DNA of 64,000 bases from contig CM065325.1 of the NCBI GenBank assembly GCA_033032175.1, positions 10,506,930-10,570,929 of the forward strand. The letters run 5' to 3'. The DNA is from Saturnia japonica. Lineage: Eukaryota; Arthropoda; Insecta; Lepidoptera; Saturniidae. Of the stretch, positions 1 through 13,017 are shown in pieces. Both the position numbers and the translations under genes were made by a program. Positions within the stretch are counted from its first letter, which is position 1. Each line of letters starts with the position of its first letter. The notes below the pieces were generated by a model. It worked only from the letters and a program-made list of their open reading frames with translations, was not told the DNA's origin and made no database searches.

Positions 1-1160
1 GCCCATAGAACCTTTCGATCTCCCTTAATACCTCTGGCTTGGTGGACGCTACGCTGATATCATCCATTTTCAGCTTCGTCAACTGGCTCTGCCCAATAGA
101 TGCATTCCTTGCGAACACTTTGGAGCCTTTATTCCGCTCTATCGTCTCTTTAATACTTTTGGTATTGTAAGACCGGACATCGTGTCGCAAGGATTTATGA
201 ATAGATCTATTGAGCTGCCTATAGGACTTAGCGTCATCGGAAGACTGCAGCGCCATACCACGCCGATCCGCCATGAGTTTTCGGGTTTGATCTGATATCT
301 TTTGAGTCCTATTGCTACGGTGAGTTTTAAAGAACTTGGACCCATCCGCATGGACTGTTTCTACCAGCCTATTACTAATATCATCTACGGAGACGCAACT
401 ATCTAGGCAATCGAATTGGTTTTTCAATTCAACTTGAAAGCTTTCGGGGTTTTGGAGTTGAGCATTAGAGGGTCGGAGCGTAGACTTCATCAGGCGAGAC
501 CTTTCTATTTTTAGATTGATATTCAATGTGCCTCTAACCATTCGGTGATCACTGCCGGTTTTCACTCTGTGAATCACAGTGACATCATTGAATATTTGTC
601 TCTTCGTGGTCAAGATGAAGTCTATCTCATTTTTCGTGGAACCATCGGGGCTCATCCAGGTCCATTTCCAATGAGGTGGCTTCTGGAAGAAAGAGTTCAC
701 CATAAAGAGTTCCTTTCTCCATAAAATCGGCCAACCTCTGACCCCTAGGGTTCCGTTGCCCATAACCAAATTGCCCCACTCCCAACTCTTCACCATCTCT
801 TTTGCCCAGCTTTGCGTTAAAGTCTCCCATTACAACAGTGAAGTGGGTTTTCGAGGTATGTATGGCCCTACTAATGTCCTCATACAAAACCTCCACTTCA
901 TCATCAGGGTGTATCGAGGGCGGTGCGTAAACCTGTATGACCTTCAACGAATATCTTTTGGATATTCTGAGTATCAGGTACACTACCCTGCTCGACACAC
1001 TGTCGATGGTCACGATGTTGTTAATGAGAGACTTCCGGACGATAAACCGAAACTGATAACTGACTCATACGCGCAACCGAAATTACTAAGGACAGAAATG
1101 TGAAATTTGCGGAGGGTTTTGATATCATAATATGGTAGAGATCGTTTAGAAGGAACTAGG
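1..1160 (-). mobile_element. RTE-like LINE fragment with AP-endonuclease domain, broken
   Basis: On the minus strand, 1013-627 reads as an endonuclease domain (IQVYAPPSIHPDDEVEVLY, FTVVMGDFNAKLGKRDGEE). After a frame shift near 690-640 it continues with NEIDFILTTKRQ and TGSDHRMVRG, the SDH box of AP-type endonucleases. The frame then runs on to the window edge through a linker (MADRRGMALQSSDDAKSYR). These motifs are typical of RTE-type non-LTR elements often mislabelled 'craniofacial development protein 2'. The reverse transcriptase would lie beyond position 1. Upstream of about 1014 the frame is degraded. Confidence 0.8.
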
Positions 1161-1967
1161 GTGTGAAAGTCGAGACCAAAGTTTGTATGGAAAAATAGCA
1201 TTTTAGGCTCGGATTTACTTCTTTTTTAAAATTCTTTATAGGGTTAGTTCTTTACAGGTTTAGAGTAAGCTAAGCCTAAGTGAAGATCTGGTTCTCAAGT
1301 GCAGCTGCCGGAACACACCTCACAGGTGTGTTTAAAACTTGCCAAGTTATAAATCCCAAATCAAATTGTTTTGCTAATAAATTAAAGAACGTGCATTCCT
1401 ACAGCTTTAATTAAAGGAACAGCTACGGAACTTGCCACCCGTTAGATCCCAGCTCTTCTAACGGTGCCAACGACTACCCCGAACGTCGTTTCATTCGAAC
1501 TCGGCCCCTTTTTCACATTTTTGTTTTTGTTGAGTATAATATTCAGATACTTATAGGACTGACGAAATGAATAGAGTTTTAGTTTTGTTCTAAAATTATT
1601 GTATTGATTTTGCATAACCAATATAGTTAAATACTGTTAGCCAATGTCAACTCCCACAGCCTTTACGCATATAAAATTAATTTATATAGCCGTTTTTAAA
1701 TCGAAACAACAAATTTCAATATAGCAATAGGAATTTCGTAATTTCGTATCGACGCGACGTTTCGTATGAGTCAATATGTATATTTAAACGAATTTATTTG
1801 TCAGCAAGAGTATTGTTGTAAAATGAAGGATCGTGGCTTGCTTAGAAAAGCATATTTGTAACATAAAGTCATTGGTTGTTTTAGAAAAATATGTATCGTC
1901 AAAGAGTTCATTCTCGAATCTTGGAACTTATATGGACGCAGACAGCCCGGTTCAGACTAGTTTCCTT
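1161..1967. other. Non-coding DNA with a SINE scrap
   Basis: AT-rich. Around 1285-1340 there is a short minus-strand fragment (CCGGAACACACCT...) also found in the SINE at 33133-33440. Nothing else is recognised. Confidence 0.5.
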
Positions 1968-2078
1968 TCGCGAACGCTCCAGGCGTAGAATGACCTCCTC
2001 CCTGTCGAGATTATCTCAGGGGACTTGAGTATGGGGTTCTTCAAAAAGGGAGTGAATAAGTTTTTGAAAGGTCGGTAA
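1968..2078 (+). pseudogene. LINE reverse-transcriptase C-terminus remnant
   Basis: One frame of 37 codons with a single internal TAG reads SRTLQA-stop-NDLLPVEII...MGFFKKGVNKFLKGR-stop. The 'WNxLP ... FKxxxxxFL' ending is that of Jockey/I-type LINE second ORFs. Only the last few residues and a 3' tail to about 2130 remain. Confidence 0.55.
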
Positions 2079-5000
2079 CGCGCATGTGATGCTTTTGGTG
2101 TTGGAAGTGTGTGGTCAGGCGGACAGCGTGATTGTATGCCACCATCGTGGTAATTTTTTTTTAATTATTCTAAAGTTGCGCTTTCGTAATAAAATGATGC
2201 GACAAACGAACAAAACACCTTAATTTAACACGTCATCCGGCAGCCGCGTTTTATAACCAAACTTGTGAACAACAAAAAGATGAAAATGAATAAAGAATGC
2301 GTCGATGCCTCCGCTAAAAAAGGCCGCGATGGAGTCACGGCCGCGTTATTTGACGGTTCCGCCATATTTTAAATGGTTCATTTGGACCATTACGAATTTT
2401 TAGGATTTAAGCCGTTTCAAAGCGAACCGTGTTATATTACTCGATTTAGTAGTAAAATGTGTGACGTTTATATTTTTTTTGGAATGTTTTTATATTTATT
2501 TTTATTCAATGGCGATCACCGTTAAGCCGATCACTGTCTTACCGGTCTGCAAGCCTTTCGGCATCAGAATAACACTGGCTTATCACCATGTACTATTTAC
2601 ATGATGGTCGCCACCCATTCGGGTACAGGTAATCCTCACATAACATCCTGCTTGATTGTTGAATAAAATCAAATCAAAAAATATTTTATTTATTTTAGCC
2701 TGAAGACATTAACAAACTTTAAAACGCCACTACCGGTTCAGAAACAAAAACAGTCATCGTGAACTGCCGCAAGAATCGGGTTTATCTTTTTTCCACTGCG
2801 TAAATAATGTTTACAGATTAATAATTAGATTATTTTAAAGGATTTACAGAGAGGGAATCACTTTCAGACATCACTATCATTCACATAATGATCCAACCTT
2901 AGCTTTTGACAATAAAATCCGCTTGACATAGTTCTTGAACTCAGTGTTTGGTGGATAAGTAATGTGCTTAATAGAACCTAAAGTAATTTATGTTTATTTC
3001 TAGTATTAAAACTATGCCGTTTATTTACAAAATATAGCTGAAGAAAGTTTTACGAACATACATTAATTTGTCAAGAATTTATTTGGAGGGACAATAACCG
3101 AGCGTAGGAAATAAAGACGTAACTTATTGTCGTTGACATAACAGTTGTGTCGCTTCGTATTTGTCGTCTGTCGTGCGTAACAGTATGCATAGTCTGGCGT
3201 GCCATTGTTCCATGCGGGAAAGCGTCTATTATTTTAGGTTTTAGAAAACTGAACCTTATTACAATAAGGATAGAGATCTTAATCATTAAACGAAATGAAG
3301 AAATAAATTGTTCGAGTCATTTTTCCTATGAAAAAATCTGTGTCAAAGATGAAAATCGAGAAAAGAACAAGTTGAATCATGGTATCGTTGGAATTCAGTT
3401 TCTATCGCTTTTTCTGGTGCGTTTATCAACTATTTCGTAATTAGTATCGATTTTGTAGATGAGATCCGTGGTTTGGTATTCGGTTAACCCAGGACCAATA
3501 ATAATATACCATTCCGTTACGAATTATGCGAAGAAATGTTTAGTGTATAGGTATTTATAGACCGCCTCATCTTAGACAACACTTTTTTCTCATCTGATTA
3601 TGTGCATTCGCTTTGGTTAGTTAAGAAAATCTGTATTTAAAGGTAGTCATTATTTTTGTTGGTTTTTATAACTGGTATTTTTATCTGTCTCTTCTGCATT
3701 TTGGTCGTAGTTAATTTTGAGGTCAATTTAATACTTTTTTATTCTGAACCGACAGCGAGGCGGTTTGAATTCGTAAACATAGGTATCGATAAATAGACTA
3801 GGATTAAAATATATAATATATGTGAATATATTATCAACTAATTTCATCGATACACCGTTAAGCTCTAAGCACTGATAATTGTTTGAATATATTACAAGTT
3901 ACAACATACATGATACACCATAATGTAATGACGTGTGGTATGCATACAAATCAACTTTATATTCAAAATAGATTGGTTCATGTTTCTCAAACGATTCGCA
4001 TGTCACAGTGACGCTTTTTATAGTACCTATTACGGCCGTTTTCAATAACATATCTACTTATCCGTTGTTTCAGTTTCTAAAGATAGACAATTATAACTTT
4101 TTTTCAAGAACCCATCAATGGAAAGTTTTTCGTATCTACATAATATATATCCATATCGTATAGCTTAAATAGATATGAGGGAAGCCGATATCTGTCTTAA
4201 GTTATTATGTACTGGGTACCATGTATTATGTACTAATCGGGTATAATAACCTCAGATATGTTACTGAAAACGACCGATAGGTAAAACCTATCCGTAATCA
4301 GATATTTTTAAAGCCTTGTGTGACACCACATCCTTCAAAACTAACCACAGCATTGAATCGAATCATGCATGTATTCTATCTACCACCTCTTGTTTTTACT
4401 GTTATGTTTGTTTTCGTTTTAATTTCAATTCTATGATTTGATAACGGATTCGGCGTGGTCTATTCGTATTAAGTTCATTGCCAGCTAGAACCAACTGAAT
4501 TTGTATTTGGTATGATTTAATTAAAGATATTAAAAGACCATTTATCATTATGGAACGAATTTTTTAAATAAACTATTGACTACATAAATTGTTTTTTTTT
4601 TTTTTAAATAACACTACTTATTTTTGTACTGGCATGCAAAACAGACGGAGAGATGACTCGTATATTTCAGAAGTAATACATGATAATCGACGTTATTCCA
4701 AAATTCCTGTCTATCTGTATAAAACAGTATAAATTAAATTGTAGTTATCGACTTAGGTTAGCAATACAAGATGAAATCATCACGCCGGTATAAAGTTGTT
4801 CAACGGCTTCAATTGAAATAGTACATCGTTTAATCGATCAATCCAAACGCGGCCGCGGCCGTCCACTTTCACTCGAGATCTCTCCGCGCTAGACTTAATA
4901 TTTTGATCTCGATCCACATCTTAACAATGCAAGGTCATAGCAGACACGTTTCTATGTATTTTAAATAGGTAAAGAGCTTATAAATAGGTTTGTAGAAGTT

Positions 5001-5789
5001 AAGAAGGTAGAACACGTCGTCTCTTAAGATCATGTGGCCATAACGCTAAACGTATAACGATAAAAAAAGGTATCACATCATTCATCCTACTGAGTTGGAA
5101 GCTTTTACAGTTCAGTTGCTGTTATCACTTGTGTAAAAGTTACAGACATAATAGCATCTGTATCCGACGGTGGCGTGTGAAACGTGTCAACAACAAATGA
5201 ATCAATTGCATATAGTTCAGATTATTTATTTATTTATTTATAGGCAACAGTGTTCATCTGCAATTCTGCCAACGTCACGTGAATAGAATATTTTTATAAT
5301 TATTATTGTAATCTTCAAATATAGCTCCAAAAAGTTGGCGGCATCCTTTGTTAAAACTGCCCAGGAAGATTTTGTTGCAACTTTCTAGTTATTATTTATA
5401 ATTCACTTCACTTGTGCACCATATAAAAACTACATAACGTTAAATGCCGGCGAAATTGTATAATATAGGGTGAAAGGGGTTTATGAATGAAAATAAATAT
5501 ATACTACATAATAGATAAGATACCGACAAAATCTCTATATATTTTTATGTATGTTGGTGCACATGCAGGTATTATCATGGCACCAAAAAGTAAGTTATAT
5601 TTATGTTGTTAAATTGTCACTTGAACTGGCCAGTCTTATAAAATGTTTAACCTCGTATCGCATAAGTTATATATAAGCTCTCGACACAACTGTGTTTGTA
5701 TTTGTGACCTTTTATGTTGTACGCATCGAAGTCGTGATTCGATAACGACTTAAACGTGCGTTTGAGATCCACCTTAGTCTTTTGTATCC
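2079..5789. other. Non-coding AT-rich region
   Basis: No coding frame of quality. It holds a GC-rich patch of overlapping NotI-type palindromes at 4850-4863, a (TTTA)n run at 5222-5245, and a poly-T tract at 4590-4605. It may be intron or upstream sequence of sas, whose first exon has not been found. Confidence 0.5.
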
Positions 5790-5955
5790 TTAACCTGGCT
5801 CCACACGTTGGCTCGATTGTTCACTCAACACGGCCAATACTATTCGTCCAATGCAACGCGTCAGCGGAGCCGGTCCAAACGTTGGGGTCAACGCTATTTT
5901 GTCAATTCACACGTTTGTCTAATAGTATAGGACCAACGTGTGGAGCCAGCCTTAA
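5790..5955. mobile_element. TTAA-flanked MITE (piggyBac-like)
   Basis: A 166 bp palindromic element including flanks. The left end reads CCTGGCTCCACACGTTGG and the right end is its reverse complement with one or two changes at the tip. Both ends are bounded by TTAA (5790-5793 and 5952-5955), the target duplication of piggyBac elements. There is also a second internal palindrome (AATACTATTCGTCC / TCTAATAGTATAGGACC). No coding capacity. Confidence 0.75.
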
Positions 5956-6978
5956 CGTTAAGGAGTTATAGACGTGTGCAACAGGTACACTTTATGTTTA
6001 TACACGTTTGGTATGTACATAGACGGAGTTGTAGCATTGTTTGTTAATTGGAATTCCGTTGATACTACTTTTTGTTTCTGTTCCAAATGTTTTACGTATT
6101 GTTTAAATTATCGCGTTGACTACTGTGACTTTACTGAGTGTTACACGGCATTTTTTTCTTTATACTAGCTCGGTAAAATAACTTTACAGTACCTGATGTA
6201 AAGCACGATACAGTCCACAAACAGGCAATCGTCGTTATCATGCCGAACTTTAAAAATGCTCCTTCACGCCTCGTTTGAAGGACCCAATATCATAGGAAGG
6301 AGGAAACACTTTGACAGGGAGACTATTTCACATATGCACGATACGGTAAAGGTAAGAATCAGCGAACCTCCTTGTTCGTGCCAAGATGGGCGCTACCGTG
6401 CAGCAGTAGCTGCGTAGACCAGACCGTGTGGTTCTCAAGTGGAAGAGACATGATGGGATAATTACTGACATAGCCAAACGTTTGTGTTTCGCGCTCCACG
6501 ATCAGCCGGTGCCATAGTAATTCCACACATTTATCTATATAAATAAGAAAGGAAATGCTGTTCGTTGGTAAGCTCATCAATTGAGAATGGATGGAGGAAT
6601 TTGGCTATTTTTTTTTTTTCGTAATAATCCGAAATAGATCCGAAAGTTTAACGAAAAATTTTCCTATTCAGGACAACTGAACGTTCTTATTTCTATCAGA
6701 TTTTTATATTTATGTATGTAAGGTGGAAAATTTTCAGGCAAAAAAAATTGGTAAAGTTGGTGGTATAGATAGGTTATAGAATAGACTATTGGAAAGGGAA
6801 ACGACTACTGGGCTAGTTTGTTTGCAATCAACATTATTATATATAAGAAATAAGAAATAAAATGAGATATACACGGGAAGTATATGCTATTCCTCTATTA
6901 TTGATAGACTATAAACTGTCACTAACAAGTAATATAGATTTTAAAAAAATGGGTGCGTGTACTTATGTACGCGCGTAA
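5956..6978. other. Non-coding region
   Basis: Around 6340-6600 is a moderately GC-rich stretch resembling a degraded repeat; CGGTAAAGGTAAGAAT at about 6345 recurs as CGGCAAAGGTAAGAAT near 43032. No gene. Confidence 0.4.
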
Positions 6979-8085
6979 GAAGTTATACTTCTTTGGCATC
7001 ATTAAAAAATAGATTTTAATTGCATGCAAATAATTAATTACAATAAAATAATAGAAGGATTGGAAAAGGATAATCAACAAAGTTCATTTTAAATTTGAAA
7101 AATTAAATAAATAAATATTTATTTTCTTTTCGAATTGTATTTTTAATTAAATGATGTCCACTTCCATAGTAATATATATATATATAATTATTAAAAACCA
7201 AATTTAGAGAATAATAAATATATAAGACATAATTTGTACTAAATATTATAAGATTCTTAATTTGAAATGTTTATTATTGATTATTTAATATTTTAAAAAT
7301 AAATTTAACAATAAATTCAAAAATTGAATTTAAGGTTGGTCATTTTTTAAATATTTTTATTGATTTCTTAATTTAATATTCACTTTTCATTTTTATCAAA
7401 AAAAAAATCATTAAATTTATTTAGTTATTTTTATAAATATTTATAATATCAAATAATAAAAATTAATATTATAATTTGATGTTCAATTTTAATTTTTATC
7501 ACAAACTTTTTATTAAATGTTTTATTAAATTTATTTCTTTATTTTGTAAATATTAAATAACCAATAATAAGTATTTAACGTTAATAATTTAATAATATTT
7601 AGTGTTAATTATATTAAATATAAGTATTTTAATTTATAACAATAAATAATACATACGGATAGTTAACCTCAATTGTATTGGAGCACTTGAAAAAGTATAT
7701 AAGCACAATTTTTTTCACTAATATTCACAAATAGTAAGTAATATCAATCAAAATATTCAATTTAAATCACTACTGAACATAATTTATTAGCACATATATA
7801 ATTCGCACTTGTATGAAACTAAAACACGTGTTGGGAATGTATAAACTAGAAACATGTTGATAAATATTATAAATATGAAAACAGTGATCAGAGGTGACGA
7901 GCGTACCAACATGCGCGACTAATATCGAGGTTCAATTTCTATTTTGTTGGTAGCTTTTTTTTCGAGACTTAATGAGCGGTTAAGCAGACAACTTCATACT
8001 GTTAATTTTGTGTCACAGATGCGCGCGCATCTTAAAATTTCACTCTCATCATTTTTTCATAACGCGCCTAAAGAAGTATAACTTC
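6979..8085. repeat. 1.1 kb inverted repeat enclosing very AT-rich DNA
   Basis: GAAGTTATACTTCTTTGGC at 6979-6997 returns as its reverse complement (one inserted base) at 8066-8085. Beyond it both arms carry a poly-A/ATCATT stretch. The interior at 7020-7640 is almost pure A and T with short tandem TA runs (7176-7190). A fragment like the right arm recurs at about 58995-59100. It could be a non-autonomous element or two insertions of one repeat in opposite orientation. Confidence 0.45.
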
Positions 8086-8515
8086 AATAAAATTAGGGGT
8101 TGAAAATATTTACTGCGTAATAAAAGCGTGCGGAGCCGCGGGCACTCCGTTAATTGAATATATAAAAATGAATAAAATAAAACATAAAGTCCGAAAGTAG
8201 ATTTCTGTACTTGAAATAATTTTTAAAGTGAAAACTTCGTTAGTACCATTGTGATTCGAAACGCGATGAAACGAAAAAGCGTCTTTAAAAAGAGACAAAC
8301 ACATACATCTATAGAATTTAATCTGAGAGACAATGAAATTGAATATAATTACATTATACACGACTAATATAAGTCCTGATTTTCATAATTATGATCGTCG
8401 CGTCGTTGATTTTGCCTAACGGAGTGAGGCGACCAGACTTTTACGCACTGTTGTATGTATAGTACAACTGGTCCGAACTATATAGTCTCGCTGATTTAGG
8501 GGTTTTAAATAACAA

Positions 8516-8585
8516 GTATGGTGAAGCTGTAAAAGCCGCAACGGCTTCAGGGCCCCTAAGGCTAACAGTATAGTCAGATCTAAAA
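8516..8585 (+). repeat. 3' tail of a repeat shared with 42630-42715
   Basis: GAAGCTGTAAAAGCC, GGGCCCCTAAGGCTAA and AGTATAGTCAG occur in the same order here and at 42635-42705. This marks two copies of one dispersed element, here strongly truncated. Confidence 0.6.
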
Positions 8586-9106
8586 ACAAGGACTTTAAAC
8601 AGACCCTTTAAAAACATATTTTTATGTTTTCTGAAGGTTTGACTTCAACCGCGTGTGTTCTTTTTAGATTTAGGTTCACAGCAGTCTTTGTATAGATTAT
8701 TTTACCTGATTATAAAAGTAGGAGAGGATAGAAGTATAATATCATTACTAAACATATTATGTAATAACGAACATTAACATACGGTATTACCTAATTGTCT
8801 AGGCCTAACACGTTCAGTCGTGTATTATTAGTTAAACGCAAAACGGATACCCGCTTTACGCAATATGTTATGAGGACAGTACACTTACGCAGTTACTTAG
8901 TCATTGGAATTTGGTAAAACCTTTTCTGTACGCGTGCCAACCTACTTTTAACTTAACTGTATGTATGTTTTGTGTATGTATGTAACGGTTGTGTTACACG
9001 TTGTTTTTGTAGGAAACTGTCTATCGACTACGTTTATAGCTCTTCCAGTAGGTACAGTTCGTTTGTTTTATTTATGTTTCTTTGTTACATAAACTAAATT
9101 TAATAC

Positions 9107-9893
9107 ACTAGCTGTGCCCGTGACTCCACTCACATGGACTACAGAATGTCAGTATTGTGGTGATTCCGTTTCCACCCACAGACGTCGCCCGCCGCGCCTG
9201 TTATTTTAAAGATGTTTTTTATTGCGCAGAACCCTAATTTTTTTTTTTTAATAAGTAGCTTAAGTTACTGCTTACAATATCAGCTATCTGCCAGTGAAAG
9301 GCCCGTCAAAATCGGAACAAACAGACAGACAGAAAGACAAAAATTTTACAAATTTGTGTTTTTTTATAGATACCCATATATTTATATGAATTTAGTAAAA
9401 TATTTTTCTGAAATTACAAACAGACACTTCAATTTTATTAAATGCATATGAAAGTATATACGATACCTATAACAAAAAGCCCATTTGTAAAATTTTTGTT
9501 TTTCTGTCTCTCTGTCTGTTTGTTCAGAGTAATCTCCGAAACGGTTGAATACCGATTTTGACGGGACTTTCACTAATAGATAGCTGATGATATAGGGAGT
9601 AACTTAGGCTACTTTTATTTTAAAAAAAGAATTAGAGTACCGCACAAATAAAAAAAACTGGTCATGGTGAATCAATCGGGCGCTTAAATGGCTTATGCTG
9701 AGTAAAACATAAGAGATATAGCAAATTAATGTACTACATAATCATAGGCATTAAAAAGACCTACAAAAAAGTCCGGGAAAGTAAGAAACACCAACAATAA
9801 GCATTTTTGTATTTAAAAAAGCCGAGAGCGGGGGAGCAAATTCGCGCGGGCATTCTGTAGTCCACGTGAGCGAAACCACGGGCACAGCTAGTA
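9107..9893. repeat. Head-to-head inverted pair of a dispersed repeat
   Basis: The left arm begins ACTAGCTGTGCCCGTG and the right arm ends with the reverse complement CACGGGCACAGCTAGT. Inside, the arms share GGACTACAGAATG, the GTCAAAATCGG block, a CAGACAGACAGA run and TTACAAACAGACAC, meeting near 9445. The arms are diverged and unequal (the right is longer). Single copies of the same family lie at 50315-50760 and 61600-61930. Confidence 0.65.
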
Positions 9894-10371
9894 TTTCAAT
9901 AAGTTTATTTACAACTAGTTTGGATTTTTACAATAGAAGACAATATCGGCGCGCGTTAATCAGAGAGGGATTTTACGTATGAGAATAAAGATACTATATT
10001 ATTTTACAATGAGAATGTTGTGAAACTAATAGAAATTATAAACTTGTGATCTATGGCATTTAATTTTGTACAGTATTTGGCGATTATAATATGAGCATAA
10101 ATGCTCTTGCTTCTATAGTAATTTGGATAAATGTTTTAAAATATAGACTGTAAATTAAAATCTATGCAATTATTAGATCATCGTTCTTCGGAAATTTCAT
10201 ATCTGAATACCGAGCCAGGTTGAAATAGCTATCTTTTCGGTAACATAGGAATGTAAGAATACTTTACCCAAATTCCCTAAATATTTTAAAACACTATTTC
10301 AATGTCTTCAGATCTACTCATTCTTTAATTCTCAGTATACCAAGTCATCATACTAATTTCTGCGACTGATC

Positions 10372-10482
10372 TTTCGCCGTAATAGCAGCCGACTGTGGAA
10401 TTCACTTCCTATGAACATCCAACTAGCCGACTCTCGGGATTCCTTCAAATATTCTCTACGCAGGTTTTACTTAGAGCGTTGA
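10372..10482 (+). pseudogene. LINE reverse-transcriptase C-terminus remnant
   Basis: Reads FRRNSSRLWNSLPMNIQLAD...FKYSLRRFYLER-stop, the last residues of a non-LTR element polyprotein. It is followed by a 3' tail with runs of T and a CAATAAACC motif to about 10640. Dead fragment. Confidence 0.6.
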
Positions 10483-13017
10483 TATCGGCAATTTTTTTTT
10501 TACTAAATGTCATGCACACCTTGCAATAAACCTTTTTTTTGCTCCCCTGGACGATTGGTAGGAATGCTTTTTAGCATTAAGTTTTCCAATTGTACTTTTA
10601 TGTACAATCTTCTTATTGTTCCTAGCTCTATTATAGTTTACATGGGGTAAGCTGTCCTAATTTTTTTGATTTTAAGTAAATCTGTCCTGGGTTAATTCCT
10701 GGGTTTGGTCCTGTCTAATAGGAGTTTCGTCATACTAGTCCACCATGTAGCAGCAGGTCGTCCTCTACCTCTCTTATATTCAGGTAGTTGCAACATACTT
10801 ATGCGTACTTTTATGTGCAATAAAGAATGTAATATACTTACTAATATACAAGAAAGCTCATGAATGAAAGCTCAAGTAATTATTTATTTGAACTCGCAAA
10901 TCTATTGTACTACTTCATCTACTGTCAATAATGACTACAATGAATTTCCGTCTTTCTACAGTCCCAGTCCTTAAGCTGTACTTGCCACGAAGTAGTCATT
11001 TTGCGGAGCCATAATAAAAAACACGGAACATAAATAAATTATGTTACCAAATAATAGTAACTGGAAGTACAAAATTATGTACACCCGGTAAATATTTCCG
11101 TTAAAACTTCTTTAGTGGTTAAAACCTATGTTTAATTAAAAGCGATAGTTAGTTCGTGATACTGCAGATAAGTAAGACTGGTTTCAGCGGATCGGTTATT
11201 TAGCGTGCTATTGCTAACCTACATAAACGTTGAGGTCGATTTGAGGCCGTTGGTATCTTTTATATAGTCATAGAATGTTAGGTAGCGTTAGGTTTGCTTA
11301 CTAATTTTTTCTAAATCTAAATTTTAATTTCGAGGAAGTAACATCTATCTGAAACTCCGGAATGATTATAAGTGTTCAGCCTAGATCGTAACGGGCAACA
11401 CCTGCCGTTGTGTATATTTACACGAACCATTTCGAGCCAGTTTTAACCCCTCCATAAGTTTATAACTATTTTATCTAGACGCTTGAAATTTTGTATGTTT
11501 AATAAAACCTCCCTTGAAAACCTGAAATCCAAAATTTCACGAAAAAAACTATTATAACTATTGAGTTATTAGGGTCTGTAAAGTATCATTTTTAACTCTC
11601 ACTGACTCACTCATCAAAAAACATAAACCACTTCTTGGCAACTCAGAAACTTCAAATTTAGTATTTTTAATCATAAAGAAAAAAAAAATCGCAAAATACC
11701 TAATTGTTGGTTATGTTGAGATAGGCATATGTTATCGCGAACTTTTTTTTATATCGGGACCAATATTTTTGTAGAACATTGTGTTTACGTATCATTAATC
11801 ATTACGGCAGAGCACGCGGATAAATTAGTTCGGGAGGGCTTCCGCCTCCAACTTATTTAACAAAAATCAGTAGTTCCAGAGATTAGCGTATTTATACAAA
11901 CAATTTAATTATACAGTTTATAGCATAGATTTATTGCAGAAGGTCTATATAATTTCACGCTACGTCTCTAAAGAGCGGAGCATTAATCATAAACGTTAAA
12001 GCAATCAGGAAAACTGTAGGCAATTACATGATGTGATAACAATGATAAAGATGATGATGAAGATAAGTTCGTTGATGGCGGCGCGGTGAAATTTGGTTAG
12101 ATAAATTTAACACGGTTAAAACAGAGGTGTAGCTCTTATAAGAGTATATAACCTTACTTTCCTGTAAAGCCTGTACAATCGTAAGTTTTATGTGCATCTA
12201 AACCAGTTTACCGGTCAATCTCGGTTGCTGACCGTGATCTACATTATCGAGTATAGATATATACCCAACTTTTGTTTTGATCGATTTTACTTCCATTTCC
12301 GTTCCAATTTATACTACATATGTTATTCGTTCAGGGTTTTTACTGGTTCACTACCTATATTTATTAATTGAGCCATTAGCAACTTATATACCTTATAAAG
12401 TCGATTTTATAGACTTGTAATTTAAAGGCATTTCAATATAATATTATTTATTATTACACGTACCTACACACTTTACAATATGATACTGACTTATAGTGAG
12501 CTATCTTGAAATAAGAAGTATAGGAAACTTAATGTCTTGGAAATTAGCGTCTGAGAAAGTAATGGGGGATTAAAATACTAAAACTCTGTTAAACTGAAAT
12601 AACGTTCTGTTTTACTCAAACTTAGGTCTCTCTCTCTCTGTCCCTCTCGAGCAAAAAAAGTTGTAACTACACAGAGATCAACAATTCATCACCAATCGCC
12701 GCTGTCACGCCAGTCTACGTAAATAGAAACTGGATTTGTACCGGCTGTTCCCGAAACGTAACTTGGATAAGCGAATCACTAGTACGGGTTTTTTATCATT
12801 TTATCTGTCTGTCATTGCACCATACACTATTAGAGTAGGCAGAAACTTTTAATATATTTACGCTGTTTACGAATACGTATCCACATAAATCAGACTCAGT
12901 TGTCCCCAGTCTCTACTTTCACACATATAAATAATTATCAAAGTAGGCTGGAATGGTTTAGAAATAAAAAACACAGATGATGAGTTCATTACCTATAGTT
13001 AATTTTTTTTCTTACAG
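10483..13017. other. Non-coding region before the first visible sas exon
   Basis: Includes a degraded Helitron-like piece at about 11810-11990 (AGTTCCAGAGATTAGCG, AAGAGCGGAGCATTAAT) and a CT microsatellite at 12626-12642. Probably an intron of sas, since exon 13018 needs an upstream partner. Confidence 0.45.

Noticed and set aside
3147..3440. 97-codon frame
   Set aside because: Random-looking composition, no domain, no splice partners, and an overlapping antisense frame of similar quality.
4850..4863. GC-rich NotI-like palindrome as a promoter or CpG island
   Set aside because: Too short and isolated; no start-site or core-promoter pattern next to it.
5756..5971. 71-codon frame with a hydrophobic start
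   Set aside because: Most of it lies inside the TTAA-flanked MITE and it starts with GTG; it is read through of the repeat.
12054..12092. ATG run followed by ...GCGGCGCG|GTGAAA as a sas first exon
   Set aside because: The donor would be phase 2, whereas exon 13018 requires phase 1; no signal peptide.
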